Assembly: GCA_036250225.1 (NCBI GenBank)
Contig: JAPZLL010000026.1
Span: 186,001 to 250,000, forward strand
Source of the DNA: Cercophora sp. LCS_1
Taxonomy: Eukaryota > Ascomycota > Sordariomycetes > Sordariales > Lasiosphaeriaceae
Length of the DNA: 64,000 nt
Reading direction: 5' to 3'
Translations under genes and position numbers: made by a program
Notes under the pieces: model-generated
Told to the model about the DNA's origin: nothing
The model's database searches: none
The model's input: the letters and a program-made list of their open reading frames with translations, nothing else
Shown: positions 57,375-64,000 of the stretch, piece by piece
Layout: each line of letters starts with the position of its first letter
Numbering within the stretch: position 1 is the first letter of the stretch

Positions 57375-58221
57375 GGATTGAGAGAGGGCGCCCCTAAAGG
57401 TTGCCATTGCTTCTTAAGGGGTCATGCTGTAGCGGAGCGTGTCGAAAATGGTACTTAGCCTAAGTAACGGTGAGCAAGCCTGAGCAGGTCCTGAGTAAAG
57501 ACTGAGCCGGGCCTAAGCCGGGGTGAGCACTGTCAAGTGAACGAGGTACGAAAAAGGAAATTTCATGCGCCCGGATTCGTCTCACACAACGGGCAGGTAA
57601 TCTGCGATGAATCTGGTCACAGAAGTCTCCTTTTTCGTTCGTGGTCCTGAGCTGGGGTGATCCCATACACAGCTGCCGCAAAGCCTCGGAGGCCCATTTT
57701 TAGTCATCCCCCGGCTGAAGGTTCCTTTTAATGGAATGCAGATAACGCGTAATTCATAAGAATAGCTCCTAAGTAATAGTTCTAGTTAATTATAGTGGGC
57801 GCGTATATTGCGTGCACATATGACTGGTATCATGTGTGCTAGAGAGTCTAATTGGCTAAAGTCTTTGGGATTTGAGAGTGCCTAGAGTAAGGAACTAAGA
57901 TTTATGTTATTGAAGTTTTAAAGAAGAAGAGGAAAGTGGGTTGAAAGACAAGAATGGGCGTAATCTAGGTGCGTTGAGCCTCCACGCACGACCAAGCTCC
58001 TGCCATCACCCCTCTCCCAATCTTTGCGCTTTGCCCTCAACTTCGGTGTGCCCAAGGTGCTAATCCCGACCGACTTTTGAGTAGGTAATTACATCGAGAA
58101 ACCTCACTGTCAAACTCACAAACCCGCAAAATCCACCGGATGTACCGATCGACATACGCTCACATCCCACCGCTAAGTCCTAGAAGCAAACTCGTTGCTT
58201 CGCCCCCCTGTCTCACTTTTC
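57375..58221. other. Intergenic region with minisatellite and AT-rich part
   Basis: A degenerate ~10-11-bp repeat lies at 57453-57531. 57730-57960 is AT-rich with many TAAT/TTAA steps, which may be a decayed mobile-element remnant. No gene was seen. Confidence 0.5.
57453..57531. repeat. Degenerate 10-11-bp repeat, about 7 units
   Basis: Units of the form gc-x-x-gcctgA / gta-x-cggtga follow each other with 10-11-bp spacing (core tGAgc or tAAgc). They are less regular than the minisatellite at 32.9 kb. Confidence 0.6.
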
Positions 58222-59161
58222 CTATGACGCCCCAACACCTCCGAAAATGCCTATACACGGAGTCAGCCTTCATGACATGTAGGTTCCCGAAGTCGGGCTG
58301 ATACTCACCCAACAAAGGAAAAATAATCCAGACCGCAATTTGCGCCCCCAGCTTCGGTGGACACCACTTCTCCCCGGCGCCGGAAATCAACAAGCCGAAA
58401 AAGCACCAGCTCACGATATACGCCGGACAAGCAAAAAACATGAGCTGCATCCAATTCCACAGCCTGTTCGAAAACGAATTCGAAATCCTCATGTTCTGCC
58501 ACCGCTCCACGTTAAACACCTTGCCCCCCGTCGCATCATATGGGCGCGACATCACCACGATGATAAACGCCGCGATCGCCGTCAGCCCCGCCCCGATCGC
58601 CATGAACACGGCTATCACCAAAAATCCCGTCTCCCACGACGAGTACCCCGTCGCGACCATCCAGCACACCGCCATCACCTGCAAGATCAGCTCCGTTATC
58701 CCCGTCGCCAACATGGCGTACATCCAGGGATACTCGTCTTTCAGTACCACGAACGCAGCGGCCGTGCTCGTGGCGATGAGTGCGATGCGCGGCCGGACGA
58801 GGTACAGCATCATCACGTCCGCGACGGAGACGTGGCCGTATCCCGGCGTAGACCGGATGATGGCGCCGCAGACGACGTTGGCGAGGATCTGAAGGCACAC
58901 CGAAGGGATCCAGTTGTAGAGAATCGTGTTGGTTTTGCCTTTTCTGCCGAGGCAGCCGCAGGTCAGCTTGTTCAGAACGGGGCGGCACCCGAGGAAGACG
59001 CCGAGGACGGTGACGACGGCGTTGGCGATGATAAAGGCAATGAAGGTGTCTTTGGGGGCGGGACACGTTGTTTCCGAGGCAGACTCGGAGGGGTAGATGG
59101 TCCAGCGGGAGGGGAAGGTGGAGGACATGTTGGGGATCCAAGCGGCTTGTTGCGCTATCAA
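58222..59161 (-). CDS. Multi-pass membrane protein of unknown function
   Basis: Exons 59161-58309 and 58250-58222; 293 residues. The short second exon (intron GTGAGT...TATAG) ends IFGGVGAS and replaces a read-through tail of different composition. About seven or eight hydrophobic segments are apparent: FIAFIIANAVVTVLGVFLGC, ILYNWIPSVCLQILANVVC, VADVMMLYLV, WMYAMLATGITELILQVMAV, FLVIAVFMAIGAGLTAIAAF, MQLMFFACPAYIVSWCFFG and AQIAVWIIFPLL. No transporter or receptor signature was recognised; it resembles widely spread, uncharacterised fungal membrane proteins. Met12 (59128) is a possible alternative start. Confidence 0.8.
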
Positions 59162-60271
59162 GACTACCTAGATATTGGGTTGTGATTGTGGTTCTTGGAA
59201 TAGTTGTTGAAATTGAAACCAACCGAGCACCGGGACTGAGGAACCGGCGTGGAGAATTTAATAGCCGTTTCCGGCTCAGTTATGTTGACGCTCGCCTGCA
59301 TCTCGTCCGCCAGCGACTGTGTCTCAAATACCTACCTAGCGGGATGGGCCAACAGTGGCCGGACAGTGACCTGACAGTGGCGTTAGGTGGCTGAAAGGAC
59401 CTCCTGAGCCACGCCAAGTGCCCTCTGCCAGAGAAGGTTACGAGACTTGGCATAGTCTAGTGCGGTGTCGAGTCCAAGTTGAAGGGCTGCAACCGTTGGC
59501 AGGTAGTCTGACCACGGGCTAGAGTCTAGATCGGAGGATTTGTCAAGTCGCTAATGAAGCATAGCACCCAGGTATGTTGTGCTCATCTGGTCCGAGGGGT
59601 TAAAATGTTTGCCGACTCCAAAGTCACGGCACTGTTGGATGATCCAACCCAATCCGGTCGGCGTGCAGACGCCACGTTATGTGGCTGACTTTTACTCTGC
59701 TCCCATTATCTTCCGATTTTAGCGCCCAATCGGAGAGCAAGGCTCGCTGCCTGGCGGGTAGTCGACAGAGGGGGGGGGAAATGGACTCGAGCGGTAAGAT
59801 AAATGGTGTGATGTGGCTTGCGCCAACGACGCCTCACAATTCAACAATTTTACAACCCACCACACCGCCAACTTCACCACCAGTACGTCCCTAACCACCG
59901 AGTTAGGGAAGAGCACATTTAGGCAATATAGCGAGTATTGATAAGTCAACGTGCTCTACCAAATAGTATGCAACAGAGGTTTGAACAATTTCCACTTTCT
60001 GAGGCCTCAATACCAGGCTCCAATACAGCCGTGCGCCCCCACGCAAAGGCTTGTCTACCTGGGTAGGTAATTGGGCGTTGCACACAGGATCGCCACGTAT
60101 ACGTCAGAACCAGTAGTGGTAGCCTCTCATCAAAAATGTTCGATCCGTCAACACCAAATCGCCCCCAGCCAAGTCATCCATCATCCTCGTCCCTTCGAAG
60201 ACTTACCAGACTGCAAGCCAAGCCTTGGTCTCCAGCCCCGACCGTCCGTCGTGGTTCGTTACCGTTCGCGT
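59162..60271. other. Intergenic region, no gene supported
   Basis: Between the membrane protein start and the 3' end of the metallophosphoesterase. It has a G-run near 59771 and imperfect inverted CTACCT/GGTAGG sites at about 60055-60068. No coding signal was seen. Confidence 0.45.
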
Positions 60272-61339
60272 TCATGCCGTCGAAGATGGGAGATCGATGT
60301 CCACGACCCAAGGCAACTGAGATGGATCTTCCTCGCCGTGGCCAGGCTGTATAGCGGCGTTGACGAACAGCGTTGCTTTCCCTGGGCGAATAGGGTGCTC
60401 GTCACCAACGCAATGGCTCGTGTGTCGATAGCCCAGCTCATTGAGCCTCCGAAGTCGACAATTCTTTCCTGCTGTCGTCTCGGCGTCGTCCCACTTTCCA
60501 GGCTTCAAGCTCGCGAGGCTTTCGATCGTCGTGGATGCTCCGTTATCGATGTCGGTAAGATGCGAAGGGTTATCGGTGATGCTGTCACGCCATGCCACCA
60601 TCCTGGCGCCCCATCCTTCGTGAATATGCCCGAAACAATGGAGTCGTGGTCGCGCTCTTGCAATGGCTGAAAAGAGCTGTCCGCAGCCGCCCCGTTTTTG
60701 AGACGAGGTGCGATCGAGTATCCCCTCTGGTGGGCCGTGTGTGATTGCAATGTCAACGGTCTGATCGATGACGTAGTCGTGGTGGTCACCGCTTCGGTAC
60801 TGAAATCCCCAGTCGGCACTCTCTGATGGAGTGAAAGGGCTGGCGTACACGGTAAGACGAGCGCCGTTGTTGAGGTTGAAGCGGTGAATACCTTCATCCA
60901 AAAACGTGATTCCTTCCTCCTCATTCATCAACCGACGTGCATCGCCGACGTTGCCATACTCTCTCGCCAAATCGTCTGCGGAGATGTTGAACACTCGGTT
61001 GGCTTCGGCAGCCTTCTTCTGGTATGCGGCCTCGTCAAGGGTGAAATCATGGTTGCCTGCTATGACGAGCTTCAAGGGTGCATCGATGCTTCTGAGGAGC
61101 GCGAGAGTAGCTCGGAACTCGCTGACCTTGGAACCGTCGGTAAGGTCGCCGCAGTGGATTGCCACATCGATGCCGACAGGAGGGCTGGTACTGGGCATTT
61201 TATCCCTGCCGTGGGTATCGGAGATGATAAGAATTTTGGTTTTGGTGCCTTGCATTTTGCCGACTGAGTTGTGGGCGTTCAGAGGTACGTATGAAAGGGC
61301 TTCCGTTGCCCCCCAAAAAGATGATGTTTCGGGCAGCAA
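60272..61339 (-). CDS. Calcineurin-like metallophosphoesterase
   Basis: A single exon of 355 residues. The five metal-binding boxes are in order: ISDTHG (about 40-44), HCGDLTD, GNHDF, ITHGPPEG and GHIHEGWG. This is the D-x-H, G-D-x-x-D, G-N-H-D/E, H, G-H-x-H pattern of the MPPED1/2-type (239AB) group. These enzymes hydrolyse phosphomonoesters or cyclic phosphodiesters with two divalent metals. A 60-residue insertion lies between the GNHD box and the ITHG box. The first 28 residues lack conservation; Met29 (61255), just before the first strand, is a good alternative start. The protein appears cytosolic. The natural substrate is unknown. Confidence 0.92.
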   Translation of the reverse strand: MLPETSSFWGATEALSYVPLNAHNSVGKMQGTKTKILIISDTHGRDKMPSTSPPVGIDVAIHCGDLTDGSKVSEFRATLALLRSIDAPLKLVIAGNHDFTLDEAAYQKKAAEANRVFNISADDLAREYGNVGDARRLMNEEEGITFLDEGIHRFNLNNGARLTVYASPFTPSESADWGFQYRSGDHHDYVIDQTVDIAITHGPPEGILDRTSSQKRGGCGQLFSAIARARPRLHCFGHIHEGWGARMVAWRDSITDNPSHLTDIDNGASTTIESLASLKPGKWDDAETTAGKNCRLRRLNELGYRHTSHCVGDEHPIRPGKATLFVNAAIQPGHGEEDPSQLPWVVDIDLPSSTA

Positions 61340-62658
61340 AGACGAAGTTAGGATGAAATCTGAGGTTGGGGATTGCGATGTGAGAAAGAGCCTGGGGTGA
61401 CGGCTGGGGTCGGATATATGTATTCCCTCGAGTGAAACCTTGGGGGAAAAAAACCGTCTCCACTCCGGAATAGAGTTGAGAATTCTTCATGATGACATGA
61501 TTTCGCGGATAAAGTCTATTTCTTCGAGCGTGGTGTAAAATTTCACTTTACGCCCCTCTTCCCGCGCCCAGACCCTGGCACGGGCGAACGTAACAGCTGC
61601 CAGTGTGGGCCTCAACTTCAAGTTCGGTGAGACTAATTACCTTGTTCCTTCCCGCGAATACTAGGGGTTCGCACTGTCAGTTCAGGCCACGCGCGCTGGC
61701 TTTCTTTCTTTCTTTCTTTCTTTCTTTTTTTGTTCTCTTCTCCTTTTCATTAATTTTGAATCGGAGGTTCAATGCTTGGTGGGATTGAGGCTGTCGGTTC
61801 GGATGAAAAGCTACACTTCCGTATTATGACGTTGGAGAAGAGAACGGTTTTTTTTCGGGGGTGCTAAGCTCGAATAGGCCAGGGCGGAGCTAAGAAGTCA
61901 ATATCTAAAAAATATGTAGCATTTCCGGGCTGATGTATGAGGTGCCGCTTCTACACCTGCAGGGTCCTTGGGATGGAAACCTGCTAGTGAGGGTCATCAC
62001 CTAGGTAGGTTCTGGTCAGATTATGCCTCTGTGAATTTACTATGCTATTTTCGGATTTTGTATGAACACCCCTGTTTTCGGACGGACTTAAGCGACAGGG
62101 AGAACAGTAGTTCCTCCTGAGTGGTAATCAGAGGGCCTTTGCTGCGAGGACCCAAGAGGCTGACGATGCACCGATCAAAGCGCCAGTAAGCAGGCCAATA
62201 AAATGACTAGAACATCTTTCGAAGGCAACTTTGTGGATCTTTTGCCTTCAAAGCCCTGTTAAATGATTCCACAGCAGGCGAGGAGTAGACTCGCATGGGA
62301 ATGGTGGCAATGTAACCTTCCGCCACCAGCATACTAATCATCAAAGAGAAGATGGTGCAGACGCCTGTAAGTCGACACCCTTGTCACCATGATCATAAGC
62401 GCCGTGGGCATTGTTGGCTTTATTTTCGTACGTATCATGTACATGCTCGAGAACAGGAGGAGGAGGAAGGTGATTGCGACATGGGATGAGGACAGGTTTG
62501 AAGACGAGATGAACGGCACTGAGCGGAGAGGCGACCAGCGGAAGACGTGGATTTATGGGTATTAGCACCAAGCCACGCTCGACAGCTTAACACGACCCGT
62601 TGACAACGCAGCTGCAATCACTCGAAGCACTAAAACCAAAATGCATGACAGTGAAAAT
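61340..62658. other. Intergenic region with microsatellite
   Basis: Holds a (CTTT)n tract at 61700-61731 and an AGGTAGG-containing palindrome-like site near 62000. No gene was seen; small frames near 62334-62617 are shadows. Confidence 0.5.
61700..61731. repeat. (CTTT)n microsatellite
   Basis: Six to seven CTTT units followed by a short T run. Confidence 0.9.
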
Positions 62659-64000
62659 CTAGGAGGCAAGCTTCGTTAGACACTGTATTTCGAGGGAAAC
62701 AGTGGGGTCCATACATGGCCACCAGAGGGACTCGAGGACCGCACACCGGGGTCCGACTTGGGACCCGGTCGGGCCCGCGTTCTCGATATAAGTCCAGCCG
62801 TTGAAGTTGTTGCCGTTCTCTTTGTAGCGGTTGAGCCACACAGAAATGCGGCCTGTGGACCCGGGATCCACGTAGATGATGTCGCACTGACCGTCGCCGT
62901 TCCAGTCGGCCAGATGGATATCGCGCCGGTCCATGTTCTTGGTCGCCGTCTGGTCCCAGATGATGTAGTTGGGCCCCCAGTAGGGCGCGGCGCCGAAGCC
63001 TCCGCCCTTGCTCTGGTAGATGCGGATGTGTCCGGTCGAGTGAATCCACAGCAGGTCCATGGCGCCGTTGGTGTGGCCCATCATGTTGCAGAAGCGCGTG
63101 CCGTCGCCCTTGAGCTTGGCCCCGCCAGCGCCGGTGTTGCGTATCACGTCGAAGGAATACAGGTAGCCCCCGTCGCGGGCTCCCCAGGGGACCACCTCCA
63201 CGTAGTCGCCGCGGCCCCGCAGGCCGAAGGAGGCGGAGCTGTCGAAGATGCGTGCAAACGAGATTCTGCCGCGCGCCGTGGGGTCGCCCCGGCCTGGATG
63301 GGTGGGGTTGGACGAGGCTGCGCGCCAGTTCGGCACCAGGCCTTGGCCCTCGACGCCCTTGACGCAGCTGCGGCTGTTGGTGTACGTGTGGGTGCGGCCC
63401 GTGTTGTCCATCCACAGCCAGTCATCGCGCCCGTCGCCGTTGATGTCGAAGAATCGCACGCCGTTGACGTCGCCCAGGCCCTTGCCGGTAAATACGGTGC
63501 CCAGGGGCTGGAAGAAGTCGGGCATGATGTTGGTGCCGCCGTTTCGCCAGCACGCGATGTCGCTTCAGCGGCACGTTAGTAGGCAAGTAGCACAAAGCGA
63601 TTGCCGAAGGAAGGATGGAAGGTGCAGGAAGGTGCAGCTGGCTGGAGCTGAGGGTTGGCTGGTTGGGAAACAGAAACGGAACGGAAGGTGCGACTTACGC
63701 ATTGTCCTTGACCACACAATAATCGGCGCGACCGTCTCCGTCAATGTCGGCAATGCGCACGCGCGCTTGCGGATAGCCCTCGATGCTCTTCCAGAGGCCA
63801 GCGTACGTCGTGGTCAGATTGCCAGCGTCCTCGTCGATAATTCCGTTGTTGATGGTTGCGAAGACGCTGCCGTCAGGGGCAATGCACAGCATGTCGTCCA
63901 TGCCGTCGTCGTTGATGTCGGCCCAGCGGATGCCTCTCTTGATGCACTGATCCTGCGTGTAGAAGGCAAAGGGTGTCTGCTGGAATTTAGGCTGGCCGTT
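62659..64000 (-). CDS. FG-GAP / VCBS-repeat protein, 5' part beyond window
   Basis: The coding part in view is 64000-63699, then a 136-nt intron (GTAAGT...TGAAG with a CTACTAACG branch site) and 63562-62659. FG-GAP-type calcium-binding loops recur: ADINDDGMDDML, ADIDGDGRADYCV, FDINGDGRDDWLW and ADWNGDGQCDIIYVD, each with the D-x-N/D-G-D-G-x-x-D pattern, with spaced loops (MDLLWIHSTG) between. Such repeats form a beta-propeller and occur in secreted fungal proteins, often beside a lipase/esterase or glycosidase domain. The domain upstream is not visible, so the full function cannot be judged. The C-terminus (LEIQCLTKLAS) looks unlike the closing repeat of typical members and may be shortened. 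Confidence 0.85.

Noticed and set aside
58340..59185. 281-residue plus-strand frame
   Set aside because: Arg/His/Asp-rich shadow of the membrane protein gene on the other strand.
62758..63579. 273-residue plus-strand frame
   Set aside because: Val/Ala/Gly-rich antisense shadow of the FG-GAP protein.

Overview
The window reads as nuclear DNA of a filamentous ascomycete (Pezizomycotina, most likely a Sordariomycete). Genes are broken by short introns of about 45-100 nt with GTRNGT donors, CTRAC-like branch sites and YAG acceptors. The gene families are typical of these fungi: HET-domain proteins, a NACHT NLR, a Clr5/ankyrin protein, a GH11 xylanase, a free-standing AA8 cytochrome and a Dal5-like MFS carrier. 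No rRNA, tRNA, CRISPR array or intact transposon was seen.

Layout. 1-3.3 kb: the 3' part of a decayed DUF7025/AAA ATPase gene, then a secreted AA8 heme protein. 3.3-5.8 kb: no gene seen. 5.8-11.5 kb: a kelch-repeat membrane protein, an NmrA-like reductase and an MFS carrier. 13.5-19.8 kb: a broken HET gene, an aquaporin, a GNAT acetyltransferase and an intact HET gene. 21-30.6 kb: a cytochrome P450, an AIG2/GGCT-like protein, a 1,328-residue Clr5-ankyrin protein, a possible 91-residue membrane peptide and a GH11 xylanase. 32.7-38 kb: a graveyard holding a broken beta-lactamase-like gene with a decamer minisatellite in its last intron, a HET gene with one frameshift, and a truncated HET gene. 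40-49 kb: a small cysteine-rich secreted SH3b-like protein, an SRPK-like kinase, an LVIVD/choice-of-anchor-B secreted protein and a GT25-like glycosyltransferase. 50.5-57.4 kb: a SesB-like hydrolase-NACHT NLR followed in the same direction by an 861-residue HET gene. 58-64 kb: a multi-pass membrane protein, a metallophosphoesterase and the 3' part of an FG-GAP/VCBS protein that runs off the right edge.

Two functional themes stand out. One is secreted or surface plant-polymer and redox biology (AA8, GH11, LVIVD, FG-GAP, MFS). The other is allorecognition and innate immunity (five HET loci, one NLR, Clr5-ankyrin, a DUF7025 AAA relic). The immunity genes show strong birth-and-death: three of five HET loci carry inactivating lesions, whereas no metabolic gene does except the beta-lactamase-like one. 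The best candidate for an active system is the NLR/HET pair at 50.5-57.4 kb, where the hydrolase triad, the P-loop and the HET motifs are all intact. Exon boundaries were deduced by eye from splice signals and reading phase. All family assignments come from motif recognition, not database searches.
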